A stretch of 64,000 nt of DNA, from positions 1 through 64,000 of the forward strand of contig NZ_CAMLOV010000002.1 in the NCBI RefSeq assembly GCF_946481715.1, written 5' to 3'. How positions within the stretch are numbered: the first letter of the stretch is position 1; each line of letters starts with the position of its first letter. Under the pieces are notes generated by a model that saw only the letters and a list, made by a program, of their open reading frames with translations, was not told the origin of the DNA and did no database searches. Positions 56,083 through 64,000 of this stretch are shown here, piece by piece. The position numbers and the translations under genes are program-made. The DNA is from an uncultured Mucilaginibacter sp. GTDB taxonomy: Bacteria; Bacteroidota; Bacteroidia; Sphingobacteriales; Sphingobacteriaceae.

Positions 56083-56907
56083 ATGACGAAAGAAGAAATT
56101 ACATTATGGAAAAAAATTGAAGCGTTCCGGCTGGATGACCCGGGTGCCGGCTTCCAATTTTCTGCGAGACTGGCCAGGGAGAATGGCTGGAGTTCGGCGT
56201 ACTCGCACCGCGTGATAGCTGAGTACAAGAAATTTATTTTTATGTGCTGCATCAGCCCAACTGGCGTAACCCCGTCCGACCCGGTGGACCAGGCATGGCA
56301 CCTGCACCTAACGTTCACCCGCTCGTACTGGGTTGATTTTTGCAGGGACACCATCGGGAAGGAGATCCATCACAATCCTACCAAAGGGGGTGTGCAGGAA
56401 GCGAAGAAGTTCGACCTGTTTTACACCTCATCGCAGGCGCTTTATATCGATAAATTCGGGACAACACCGCCCGAAGATATCTGGCAAAACAACCAACAGC
56501 GTTTCTCGGATATCGATTTTCAGCGGGTGAATATCGGTCGGTACTGGCTGGTCAAAAAGCCCCGGTTTTCCGTGGCAAGGGTTACCTTACTAATGCTGTT
56601 TATTGCCTGTGCTACGTTTATACAAGCGGCGGAAGATTACGGCGCGCCATTATTAATGCTTGGTGTCGTAATTGCTGTTACGGTCGGTGTTTATAAGTGG
56701 GAATCTGACCCTAATAAGGGGAAGGGCAACAACGACAGAAATGGCAGTGGTTGCAGTACCGCAGGCTGCGGCGGCGACTTTGGCTCGTCTCATCACGGCG
56801 GGCATGATGGCGGGCACGGAGGCGATGGCGGGCATAGTGGTTGCGGAAGCGGATGCTCGGGTTGTTCTTCCTCTGGTTGCAGTGGCTGCGGAGGAGGTGG
56901 CGATTGA
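56083..56907 (+). CDS. GRDP-like protein with Gly/Cys/His tail
   Basis: A 274-residue protein. The N-terminal domain (about 1-135) carries the motif SDPVDQAWHLHLTFTRSYW (W72, H73, H75), as in glycine-rich-domain (GRDP-type) proteins known in plants and bacteria, and HHNPT near residue 96. Two transmembrane helices (about 163-207) follow. The last 50 residues are almost all Gly, Ser, Cys and His, with 7 cysteines and 5 histidines (GGHDGGHGGDGGHSGC). This tail may bind metal or form a glycine-rich surface. It resembles the TIGR04222-type proteins in layout. Function unknown; the domain assignment is from motif memory. Confidence 0.7.
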   Translation: MTKEEITLWKKIEAFRLDDPGAGFQFSARLARENGWSSAYSHRVIAEYKKFIFMCCISPTGVTPSDPVDQAWHLHLTFTRSYWVDFCRDTIGKEIHHNPTKGGVQEAKKFDLFYTSSQALYIDKFGTTPPEDIWQNNQQRFSDIDFQRVNIGRYWLVKKPRFSVARVTLLMLFIACATFIQAAEDYGAPLLMLGVVIAVTVGVYKWESDPNKGKGNNDRNGSGCSTAGCGGDFGSSHHGGHDGGHGGDGGHSGCGSGCSGCSSSGCSGCGGGGD

Positions 56908-56952
56908 CCGTTCTTATTATATCTTCTTATCTCCTCCTATGGTTTTGATGTA

Positions 56953-56978
56953 ATGCCCGTTAAGGGCAATTTTTTTTA
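56953..56978 (+). terminator. Terminator after the GRDP-like gene
   Basis: A 5-base-pair stem (56954-56958 with 56964-56968) with a loop of 5 and a T-run. Confidence 0.75.
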
Positions 56979-56998
56979 TCCACCAGTAAACGGGAGGA

Positions 56999-57667
56999 TC
57001 AATCAGCACACAAACCGTCATCGGCAGGGTCATAAAATGCTTCTACGCTGGTTAATAAATCCGCTCTGCCATCTTCGTTCACTCGTATAGTTTCCCGGTA
57101 ATAAGGATGATGGCATCCAAACGCAGCATAAGTAAAAACCGTTACTATATAAAAATTGTCAGTTTTAATTACATCGGAAACAACGGGTTTGTCTACAAAT
57201 CTATATTTCTTTTTCTTATAAAAATCCTCAAACACGGCAAAGCCATCGCAGTAAAGTATAGCATAAGCAAGCGCTTCTTCTTTTGTTGTAATAGGGGCAT
57301 ACATTTTTTGCAAGTCGAGCCGGTTATTGATCAATGTAAAGCCTTTCGGGCCTTTGACAACTATTTTTCTTAATTGTGTTGTAAGGCCTCCGGTCATCCA
57401 ATCAGTGTCTTTCGTTAGTAATTTGTAGTCATCGCCATATATCAGTTGAATACAGGTTGCTATGGGATAATCAGGCGTCAACCCACCTAAATGGTCGGGT
57501 GGTATCGTCATGAAAACATCAAAACGCTTATTTAATTGTTTGTAAACGCTGGTGTCAATTTGTTTGGTTTGCAGGTGTTTTAGGCTCTGGTCGGGGCGTT
57601 GGCAGCCGAATAGATATAAATTGACAATTATTACACTCAACAACAGGTAAGGTGGTTTTGCTGGCAT
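56999..57667 (-). CDS. Hypothetical lipoprotein
   Basis: A 222-residue predicted lipoprotein (lipobox YLFGC near residue 22). The chain has mixed strands and helices, with KQLNKRFDVFMTIPPDHLGG early on and a conserved-looking FAVFEDFYKKKKYRFVDKPV near residue 140. I do not recognise the family. It is transcribed away from uvrA's terminator, in the same direction as uvrA, and is probably a separate unit. Confidence 0.65.
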   Translation of the reverse strand: MPAKPPYLLLSVIIVNLYLFGCQRPDQSLKHLQTKQIDTSVYKQLNKRFDVFMTIPPDHLGGLTPDYPIATCIQLIYGDDYKLLTKDTDWMTGGLTTQLRKIVVKGPKGFTLINNRLDLQKMYAPITTKEEALAYAILYCDGFAVFEDFYKKKKYRFVDKPVVSDVIKTDNFYIVTVFTYAAFGCHHPYYRETIRVNEDGRADLLTSVEAFYDPADDGLCAD

Positions 57668-57710
57668 AGGTTTGATTTATACTAAGCTAAGTGGTTATGC
57701 TCGCAATTTC

Positions 57711-57740
57711 AAAAAAAAAGCGACAGGTTACCCCATCGCT
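57711..57740 (-). terminator. Terminator of uvrA
   Basis: On the reverse strand the stem 57719-57723 pairs with 57736-57740, extended by an inner GG/CC pairing, followed by a run of T (A-run 57711-57719 on the + strand). It lies just after the uvrA stop. Confidence 0.75.
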
Positions 57741-57769
57741 ATTTTATATGTTTTGCTAATCTTTAGCCT

Positions 57770-60685
57770 TTAACCTCTCACCTCGAACCGCTCCTTCAAA
57801 AACTCACCAGTAAAGCTGTTTTCTTTTTTGATCAGATCTTCGGGTAGGCCTTCAAATACAACGTTACCGCCACGGTTACCACCTTCGGGGCCGATATCTA
57901 CCACCCAGTCGGCACATTTTATTACATCCATATTGTGTTCAATCACAATAATGGTATTGCCATGGTCTAAAAGCGCATCGAAGGATTTCAGCAGTTTTTT
58001 AATATCGGCAAAGTGCAGCCCCGTTGTAGGCTCATCAAAAATGAACAGCGTTTTATGCGTGTTGTTGCCCTTTACCAGGAAGGATGCCAGCTTAATACGC
58101 TGCGCCTCGCCGCCGGATAGGGTATTGCTTGATTGCCCTAATTGCACGTAACCCAAACCAACATCAACCAACGGTTTTATCTTAGCCAGTATTTTAGGCT
58201 CTTTGGCGAAGAACTCTAAAGCTTCGTCGATGGTGAGCTCCAATACTTCGGATACGTTCTTTTCATTATAGGTAACATCCAGTATGTGCTGTTTAAAGCG
58301 TTTGCCACCGCAGGCTTCGCAGGTTAGGAAAATATCAGCCATAAACTGCATCTCTATCTTCACCTCGCCTTCGCCCTGGCAAACATCGCATCGGCCACCT
58401 TCAACGTTAAACGAGAATGCGGACGGTTTTAAACCGGCGGCTTTGGCCACAGGCAAAGCCGCGTACAGGTTGCGGATCTCGTCCCAAGCCTTAACATACG
58501 TTACCGGGTTAGAGCGCGACGAGCGGCCGATTGGGTTTTGGTCTACCAGTTCTACCTGCTCAATTTTGGCGTAATCGCCTTCAATACTATCAAAGCTGCC
58601 TGTTTGTTCGCCGTTATAGTTACCCAATATTTTTTGCAGGGCAGGGGCAAGCACGCGTTTTACTAAACTGGTTTTACCCGAGCCGGATACACCCGTAACC
58701 ACGGTAAGTACACCTAAGGGGAATTTGGCGTCCACATGGTTCAGGTTGTTTTCGCGGGCGCCTTTTATTTCAATATAATCATTCCATTTACGGCGATGAG
58801 TGGGGATAGCGATGGCTTCGCGGCCGCTCAGATATTTGCCGGTAAGGCTGTTATCGTCAACAATGATCTGCTCGTACGTGCCGGTGAAGATGAGGTTACC
58901 GCCATGGGTGCCGGCTTCCGGGCCAATATCGATGATATGGTCGGCCGCTTTCATGATTTCTTCTTCGTGCTCCACCACTAAAACGGTGTTGCCCACATCG
59001 CGCAGCGATTTTAACACACCAACCAAACGCTGTGTATCGCGCGGGTGCAGGCCAATGCTTGGCTCATCCAGTACGTATACAGAACCCACCAAACTACTCC
59101 CCAACGATGTGGCCAAATTAATACGCTGCGATTCGCCGCCCGAAAGTGTGTTTGATAAACGGTTCAGCGTTAAATAACTTAGGCCTACATCATTTAAAAA
59201 CTGCAGTCGGTTCACAATTTCTAACAACAAGCGCTTTCCTATTTTAACATCAGTTGGACTAAGGTTAAGGCTGCTGAAAAAAGCCAGCGCGGTATCTAAA
59301 GGCATCAGCACCACATCGGTGATGGATTTGCCATCTACCTTAACATACGATGCATCCTTACGCAAACGGCTGCCCTTACACTCGGGGCAGGTGGTTTTGC
59401 CCCTGTATCGCGATAGCAAAACCCGGTATTGTATTTTATAGGTTTGCTCTTCCATCTCCTTAAAAAACTCATCCAACCCGCGGAAGTATTGGTTGCCGGT
59501 CCACAGCAGGCGTTGCTGCTCTTCGGTAAGCTGGTTGTATTGACGGTGGATAGGGAAATCAAACTTCAGCGAGCTTTTCACCAGCTTATCGTTCCATTCG
59601 CGCATTTTTTCGCCGCGCCAGGGGGCAATAGCGCCCTCGTAAACGGTTTTGCTTTTATCAGGGATAACCAAATCTTCGTCGATGCCAATCACCTTACCAT
59701 AGCCTTCGCAACGCTTACAAGCGCCATACGGGTTATTAAAGCTAAAGAAATTTGGCGATGGCTCTTCAAAGCGTATGCCATCCAGTTCAAAGCGGTCGCA
59801 AAAGAAACGTTCGTTCTCCACTTCGCTTTCCGGTTCGCGGTAGCGTACATAGCAATCGCCCTTGCCTTCAAAAAATGCGGTTTGGATACTATCGCCCAGG
59901 CGGCTCACGGTTTCATCCTCGTCGTTTTTGGTGATCCGGTCTATCACGATACGTAAAGCATCATAAGTAGTGGTTTGCGAATGGTCTGCCTCAGATTCGG
60001 CAGCAGCCTTTTTGGTTTTAGCTTTGCTTTTTACCTGTTCCACTTCGCCTTTTTCGCCAAAGGCGGTGTTGTCAATGCTTTCATCTTCCAGCATACTTTC
60101 TATGCGGTGCACTTGCCCGTTGTATTCTACACGGATAAAGCCTTTTTGCATCAACACGGCAAGCTCTTCCTTAAGGCTGCGGTTATTATGCGGGTGCAGC
60201 GGACAAAGGATGGTTACCTGGGTATCCAGCGGCAGGCTCATAATAAAATTGATCACGTCGGTAACGCTGTCCTTTTTCACAATACCGCCCGATATTGGCG
60301 ATATGGTTTTGCCGATGCGGGAGAAAAGCAGTTTAAGGTAATCGTAAATCTCGGTACTGGTACCCACGGTAGAGCGCGGATTGCTGGTAATAACTTTTTG
60401 CTCTATGGCAATCGCCGGCGCTATACCTTTAATATAATCTACATCCGGTTTATTCATCCGGCCCAAAAACTGGCGCGCATAACTGCTCAGGCTTTCTACA
60501 TACCGGCGTTGGCCTTCGGCGTAAAGGGTATCAAAGGCCAGCGAGGATTTACCCGAGCCCGACATGCCGGTGATAACCACCAGCTTGTTTTTAGGGATGG
60601 CCACGTCCATGTTTTTGAGGTTGTGTACCCGTGCCCCTTTTATGATGATATGCTTCTGCGGATCTTTTTCGGCTTCTTTGATCAT
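57770..60685 (-). CDS. uvrA: Excinuclease ABC subunit A
   Basis: DNA-damage recognition ATPase of nucleotide excision repair. The 971-residue protein has two ABC modules: Walker [15 protein letters not shown] near residue 39 and [13 protein letters not shown] in the second half, with signature [16 protein letters not shown] and [15 protein letters not shown]. Zinc-binding cysteines are in [16 protein letters not shown] and [14 protein letters not shown] ... CEACGGKRF. An insert of about 60 charged residues (residues 195-260, [18 protein letters not shown]) lies in the first module. It stands alone, with its own terminator. Confidence 0.98.
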   Translation of the reverse strand: MIKEAEKDPQKHIIIKGARVHNLKNMDVAIPKNKLVVITGMSGSGKSSLAFDTLYAEGQRRYVESLSSYARQFLGRMNKPDVDYIKGIAPAIAIEQKVITSNPRSTVGTSTEIYDYLKLLFSRIGKTISPISGGIVKKDSVTDVINFIMSLPLDTQVTILCPLHPHNNRSLKEELAVLMQKGFIRVEYNGQVHRIESMLEDESIDNTAFGEKGEVEQVKSKAKTKKAAAESEADHSQTTTYDALRIVIDRITKNDEDETVSRLGDSIQTAFFEGKGDCYVRYREPESEVENERFFCDRFELDGIRFEEPSPNFFSFNNPYGACKRCEGYGKVIGIDEDLVIPDKSKTVYEGAIAPWRGEKMREWNDKLVKSSLKFDFPIHRQYNQLTEEQQRLLWTGNQYFRGLDEFFKEMEEQTYKIQYRVLLSRYRGKTTCPECKGSRLRKDASYVKVDGKSITDVVLMPLDTALAFFSSLNLSPTDVKIGKRLLLEIVNRLQFLNDVGLSYLTLNRLSNTLSGGESQRINLATSLGSSLVGSVYVLDEPSIGLHPRDTQRLVGVLKSLRDVGNTVLVVEHEEEIMKAADHIIDIGPEAGTHGGNLIFTGTYEQIIVDDNSLTGKYLSGREAIAIPTHRRKWNDYIEIKGARENNLNHVDAKFPLGVLTVVTGVSGSGKTSLVKRVLAPALQKILGNYNGEQTGSFDSIEGDYAKIEQVELVDQNPIGRSSRSNPVTYVKAWDEIRNLYAALPVAKAAGLKPSAFSFNVEGGRCDVCQGEGEVKIEMQFMADIFLTCEACGGKRFKQHILDVTYNEKNVSEVLELTIDEALEFFAKEPKILAKIKPLVDVGLGYVQLGQSSNTLSGGEAQRIKLASFLVKGNNTHKTLFIFDEPTTGLHFADIKKLLKSFDALLDHGNTIIVIEHNMDVIKCADWVVDIGPEGGNRGGNVVFEGLPEDLIKKENSFTGEFLKERFEVRG

Positions 60686-60996
60686 TATTTATGAATTCAT
60701 AGCTGATGGTATATGGATAGTAGTTATCACAAATATTTAATAAATAGGTTTTAAACCATCTACTAAAGCCTGTGTCTAAACGGTAATACCCATTAAACCA
60801 TTAACTGACATTTTTATATTTTGATGGGAATGAACCATCGCTAATAAGCCATGTTTCCGTCCAACCGCAAAAATCCTAAAATATTTAGCTTTTTGCAAGC
60901 AGGTTTAAGAATAGTGGGAAGAATAAATGAATACTTGCAATATACTGACATGTAAACTTTATGATGCAGGCATGACAATGCCCTCTCTAAAAAATA
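60686..60996. other. Gap between uvrA and the sigma-factor promoter
   Basis: About 310 AT-rich bases between divergent genes. I see no open frame, stable hairpin or known RNA. The uvrA promoter should lie in the first 100 bases but does not match TAnnTTTG exactly. Confidence 0.35.
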
Positions 60997-61027
60997 TTTG
61001 TTTTTATTTTGAAGATTATTATATTTG
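60997..61027 (+). promoter_or_regulatory. Complete Bacteroidota promoter of the ECF sigma gene
   Basis: TTTG (60997-61000), 19 bases, then TATATTTG (61020-61027): a full match to the Bacteroidota consensus TTTG-N19-TAnnTTTG. It lies 95 bases before the ATG at 61123, so the message has a leader of about 85-90 bases. Confidence 0.8.
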
Positions 61028-61116
61028 AGGGTAACATTTTTTAACCCCTAAAAGAAACGCTATAGATAGAACTCTACTTGTAATAACGATAAAACATTTA
61101 ATTTAGTTTATTAGTA

Positions 61117-61707
61117 GTGTCTATGGATTTTCAATTGAAAAGTGATCAGGATCTAATCCATCTATATATCGCCGGTGACGAAGCAGGGCTTGTTGAGCTC
61201 ATCCGGAGGTACCAATCAAAAATTTATACTTCTATTTACCTGCTCGTTAAAGACGAAGCATTGGCCGAAGATATTTTCCAGGATACGTTTATTAAGGTTA
61301 TTAATACACTAAAAGCCGGCAAATACAACGAAGAGGGCAAGTTTTTACCATGGGTTACGCGTATTGGGCACAACCTGGTGATAGACCATTTCCGCCGCGA
61401 AAAACGTGCGCCTATGGTAAGCAACGGCGACGACTTTGATATTTTTGAAGTATTGGGTAACTACGACGAAAGCGCCGAAGACCGCCTGGTGCGCGAACAA
61501 ACCCACAAGGATCTGAAATCGTTGATACAACTGCTGCCGTCCGAGCAAAAGGAAGTATTAATTATGCGCCACTTTGGCGATATGAGTTTTAAGGAAATTG
61601 CAGATGTTACCGACGTAAGTATTAACACTGCCCTTGGCCGTATGCGCTATGCATTGAACAACCTGCGCAAAATGATGCAGACCAAAGAGTTGAGTTTGAA
61701 GAATTAG
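61117..61707 (+). CDS. ECF RNA polymerase sigma factor
   Basis: A 196-residue extracytoplasmic-function sigma factor. Region 2 is at about residues 25-90 (YQSKIYTSIYLLVKDEALAE, then DIFQDTFIKVINTL and FLPWVTRIGHNLVIDHFRRE), and region 4 at about 135-185 (LPSEQKEVLIMRHFGDMSFK, EIADVTDVSINTALGRMRYA). The start is GTG at 61117 or ATG at 61123. No anti-sigma factor gene is adjacent. In Bacteroidota, stand-alone ECF factors of this type are often general or housekeeping-like; regulation is not evident. Confidence 0.92.
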   Translation: MSMDFQLKSDQDLIHLYIAGDEAGLVELIRRYQSKIYTSIYLLVKDEALAEDIFQDTFIKVINTLKAGKYNEEGKFLPWVTRIGHNLVIDHFRREKRAPMVSNGDDFDIFEVLGNYDESAEDRLVREQTHKDLKSLIQLLPSEQKEVLIMRHFGDMSFKEIADVTDVSINTALGRMRYALNNLRKMMQTKELSLKN

Positions 61708-61750
61708 AGGTTTGTTTAAGAGCGGATAAAGATCAGTAAGAAATTAATTG

Positions 61751-61783
61751 AGCTGCCCTTTGGGGCGGCTTTTTCTTTTTTTG
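61751..61783 (+). terminator. Terminator after the ECF sigma gene
   Basis: The stem 61751-61758 pairs with 61763-61770 (one G-U pair) with a 4-base loop, then a T-rich run. Confidence 0.85.
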
Positions 61784-61963
61784 TGGGCTGAAATAATCAT
61801 TCAATTGCTGCGTTTTATTTGTGTCGGTTAAACACAATGACTGTGTGCTTAGGCAAACATTATCAGGAGGTTAAGCAAGTGAAAAAAATTTCATTTAATT
61901 TTCATCTTCATAAAATAATCGCGTTTAACCTTCGTTATTTATCTAAACAAAAAAAGATAGCTT

Positions 61964-62161
61964 ATGGGTGAAACCTTTACAACAAATTTCTACGCGGTCA
62001 CTAACAAAACTCAGATGAAAGAGTCAGGAACACTTGAAAATCTGGATGCGGACTCAGTGATATTCTATCACTCTATCCATGCCGAATTGGATCTTCTGAA
62101 AAAGAAGCCAAAACTGCAAACAATCCACCAGATACTTGATTACTCCAAGAGTTTACGTTAA
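61964..62161 (+). CDS. Small hypothetical protein (65 residues)
   Basis: A 65-residue open frame starting MGETFTTNFYAVTNKTQMKE with a good ATG after an A-rich leader, in its own transcriptional unit after a terminator. The second half is helical and charged (HAELDLLKKKPKLQTIHQIL). I do not recognise it. No signal peptide or transmembrane helix. Composition and context suggest a real gene, but function is unknown. Confidence 0.6.
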   Translation: MGETFTTNFYAVTNKTQMKESGTLENLDADSVIFYHSIHAELDLLKKKPKLQTIHQILDYSKSLR

Positions 62162-62250
62162 GTACTACGCACCCCCGAAACTGGTTCATAGATCATACAT
62201 ATTGGCAAGGCCGATAGTTTGATTTATGAACCTTTCTATTTTGGTCCAGT

Positions 62251-62354
62251 GGTTCATTAGTTCACTTGTTCATTGGTGCTAAGTTTGATATAATTGCATT
62301 TGTAATCGCCGGTCCAGATACCAATGAACTAATGAACCAGTGAGCCAATGAACT
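62251..62354. repeat. Imperfect inverted repeat abutting nth
   Basis: Left arm 62251-62277 and right arm 62328-62354 match as inverted repeats at 22 of 27 positions, with a loop of 50 bases. Each arm is made of units of the type GGTTCATTAGTTCA. The right arm ends exactly one base before the nth ATG, so the start codon sits against the hairpin. Confidence 0.85.
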
Positions 62355-63113
62355 ATGTTGAAATCCGAACGCTACCACCACTTTGTTGAATATTTTTCTA
62401 AAAACCAGCCTAACGCGGAGACCGAACTGCATTACGATAATCCGTACCAACTACTTGTAGCTGTTATCCTATCCGCCCAATGCACCGATAAACGCATTAA
62501 CCAGGTAACGCCCAAACTGTTCCAGCGGTTCCCGGATGCGGTGGCATTGGCTGCGTCGGATGCCGACGAGATATTCACCTATATCCGCAGCGTAAGTTAC
62601 CCTAACAACAAGGCTAAGCACCTGGCTGGCATGGGCAAAATGCTGATGGAAGTATTTGGCGGCGAGGTGCCTTCCGATCTTGACGACCTGCAAAAACTGC
62701 CCGGAGTAGGGCGTAAAACGGCTAATGTAATTGCTTCGGTAGTGTTTGATGCGCCGGCTATTGCCGTTGATACTCACGTTTTTAGGGTTGCTAACAGGCT
62801 GGGGCTTGTGCGCGCCAAAACACCATTGGCGGTGGAAAAGCAATTGGTGCAAAACCTGCCCGAAAACACACTGGCCGTAGCCCACCACTGGCTGATATTA
62901 CACGGGCGGTATATATGCGTTGCCCGCACTCCCAAATGCGAGATATGCCCGCTTACCTGGTTTTGCAAATACTACGCCCAGCAAAACACCGAAACCGCCC
63001 TCTTGAAAGCCGAGGCGCTAAAATTGCGCAAAGCAAAAGACTCAAAAAAGAAGAAGATACAAAAAGCAATAGTAAAGGAACTGGTAAAGCGCAGCGTTGA
63101 TAAAGATAGTTGA
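62355..63113 (+). CDS. nth: Endonuclease III
   Basis: DNA glycosylase/AP lyase for oxidised pyrimidines, base-excision repair. The 252-residue chain shows QCTDKRINQVTP, the helix-hairpin-helix LQKLPGVGRKTANVIASVVF with the catalytic lysine, VDTHVFRVANRLG with the catalytic aspartate, and the 4Fe-4S cluster C-x6-C-x2-C-x5-C in CVARTPKCEICPLTWFCKYY. A basic Lys-rich tail of about 35 residues is added. The ATG follows directly the right arm of an inverted repeat, which leaves no room for another ribosome-binding site. Confidence 0.97.
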   Translation: MLKSERYHHFVEYFSKNQPNAETELHYDNPYQLLVAVILSAQCTDKRINQVTPKLFQRFPDAVALAASDADEIFTYIRSVSYPNNKAKHLAGMGKMLMEVFGGEVPSDLDDLQKLPGVGRKTANVIASVVFDAPAIAVDTHVFRVANRLGLVRAKTPLAVEKQLVQNLPENTLAVAHHWLILHGRYICVARTPKCEICPLTWFCKYYAQQNTETALLKAEALKLRKAKDSKKKKIQKAIVKELVKRSVDKDS

Positions 63114-63116
63114 TGA

Positions 63117-63295
63117 GTTGTACGAATCTTCATTTTACGTACAGTTCGTACAGCGTTCGTACAGTTTCGTACAATCTCGTACAGTTTCGTACAGCAAAAC
63201 TGCTTTGTGCAAAATGCAGCGTTTTTCTGCGGTTTTTCGGTGTTTTTCTTTGGTTTAATGGGGGATAAATGCAGTTTTGTCCAAAAAGAGCTGCG
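63117..63295. repeat. Composite repeat, copy B (TTCGTACA tandem units plus T-rich module)
   Basis: Second copy of the repeat at 29897-30085: five to six tandem units (CGTACAGTTT, CGTACAATCT) in 63139-63194, then the T-rich module with 34-base core 63219-63252 (one mismatch to copy A), and a conserved stretch GGGATAAATGCAG-like after it. It lies between nth and recA. The remaining 100 bases before recA are AT-rich and hold its promoter. Confidence 0.85.
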
Positions 63296-63374
63296 TTTGG
63301 CGTTTGCACATTTTAGGGCACACCGCGATAAAAAATAATTACTAAAATAATTAGCAATTAATAAAAACATTATT

Positions 63375-63382
63375 TATATTTG
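63375..63382 (+). promoter_or_regulatory. Promoter -7 element of recA
   Basis: TATATTTG matches TAnnTTTG, 19 bases before the recA ATG. A weak TTAG lies 20 bases upstream as a possible -33 element. Confidence 0.6.
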
Positions 63383-63401
63383 TTTCACGAAAAAAATAGA
63401 G

Positions 63402-64000
63402 ATGAGCAATACAGATAAAATGAAGGCACTGCAGCTTACCCTTGATAAGCTGGAAAAATCGTACGGAAAAGGTACCATTATGAAGTTGGGCGAGCAAGCT
63501 ATCGAGCCAACAGAAGTAATATCAACCGGCTCTTTAGGCCTTGATATCGCTTTGGGTGTAGGCGGCTTGCCAAAGGGTAGGGTGATAGAAATTTACGGCC
63601 CGGAATCATCGGGTAAAACTACCCTGGCCATACACGCTATTGCCGAATCGCAAAAGAGGGGTGGCATTGCTGCTTTTATTGATGCGGAGCATGCCTTCGA
63701 TAGGTTTTATGCTAAAAAGCTGGGTGTGGACGTAGAGAACCTGCTGATCTCACAGCCGGACAACGGCGAGCAGGCTTTAGAAATTGCTGATAACCTTATC
63801 CGCTCGGGCGCTATTGATATTTTAGTTATCGACTCTGTTGCTGCATTAGTGCCAAAAGCTGAGATAGAAGGCGAAATGGGCGACTCTAAAATGGGCTTGC
63901 ATGCCAGGTTGATGTCGCAGGCATTGCGTAAGTTAACCGGCACCATTAGCAAAACCGGGTGCTGCTGTATCTTCATCAACCAGCTGCGCGATAAGATCGG
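63402..64000 (+). CDS. recA: Recombinase RecA, 5' part (3' end outside window)
   Basis: Strand-exchange and SOS protein; the frame is open to the right edge, giving the first 199 residues. It starts [20 protein letters not shown], then [31 protein letters not shown], and Walker [12 protein letters not shown]. Further on are [44 protein letters not shown] and the L2-region start NQLRDKIG. These are the invariant RecA segments. It is preceded by the composite repeat and its own promoter. Confidence 0.97.
   Translation, partial: MSNTDKMKALQLTLDKLEKSYGKGTIMKLGEQAIEPTEVISTGSLGLDIALGVGGLPKGRVIEIYGPESSGKTTLAIHAIAESQKRGGIAAFIDAEHAFDRFYAKKLGVDVENLLISQPDNGEQALEIADNLIRSGAIDILVIDSVAALVPKAEIEGEMGDSKMGLHARLMSQALRKLTGTISKTGCCCIFINQLRDKI

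Overview
The window looks like a chromosomal segment of a Bacteroidota bacterium of the Sphingobacteriaceae type; Mucilaginibacter or a close relative is my best guess, inferred from gene content and protein style rather than a search. Supporting signs are a SprA/Sov-type type IX secretion translocon, a plug-containing TonB-dependent receptor with surface-type lipoproteins, DUF4292 and LptE-like lipoproteins, the groES/groEL-secG-lptE neighbourhood, and several promoters with the Bacteroidota -7 element TAnnTTTG. Almost all of it is ordinary core genome. I see no rRNA, tRNA, CRISPR array, prophage or insertion sequence. Two genes run off the edges: the TonB-dependent receptor on the left and recA on the right. 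|| Layout. 1-7.4 kb: an uptake locus of unknown substrate (TonB-dependent receptor, two paralogous beta-helix-like lipoproteins, a beta-barrel protein, an S41 peptidase lipoprotein). 7.4-10.2 kb: rlmN, an amidohydrolase, acylphosphatase. 10.3-16.1 kb: a co-directional envelope cluster (flippase, dut, TPR protein, DUF4292 lipoprotein, EnvC-like protein). 16.1-19.7 kb: two TatA-type genes, gatA, an MltD-like lytic transglycosylase. 19.8-29.9 kb: maeB, ruvA and the 7.2-kb sprA. 30-33.7 kb: an AsmA-like protein and miaB. 33.7-40.5 kb: a four-helix-bundle (S23-type) gene, a sigma-54 activator, lptE, an acidic conserved protein, secG, groES, groEL. 41-48.8 kb: mscS, then a reverse-strand MoxR/DUF58/DUF4350/DUF4129/SpoIIM operon with a divergent RDD protein. 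48.8-57.7 kb: DUF2752, DUF805, sdaA, acn, a PAS-type histidine kinase without an ATPase domain, a GRDP-like protein with a Gly/Cys/His tail, and a lipoprotein. 57.8-64 kb: uvrA, an ECF sigma factor, a small protein, nth and recA. || The least ordinary material is repeat-like and sits between or inside core genes. (1) miaB carries an in-frame insertion of two 90-bp direct repeats, each with two GC-rich palindromes, adding 60 residues to an otherwise normal-length enzyme. (2) At least five gaps hold imperfect inverted repeats built from degenerate 9-11-nt units. The unit differs from gap to gap, but the two arms within a gap match. In four of these the right arm ends close upstream of a start codon (acylphosphatase, the sigma-54 activator, groEL, nth). 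(3) In one of them, between miaB and the sigma-54 gene, the loop contains a complete S23-type four-helix-bundle gene. That is the arrangement of 23S rRNA intervening sequences, but here it lies outside any rRNA. (4) A roughly 190-bp two-part repeat (TTCGTACA tandem units plus a T-rich module) occurs after sprA and again before recA. Together (2) and (3) are the best candidate in this window for an undescribed system: hairpin-forming intergenic elements possibly related to a small helical RNA-binding protein.
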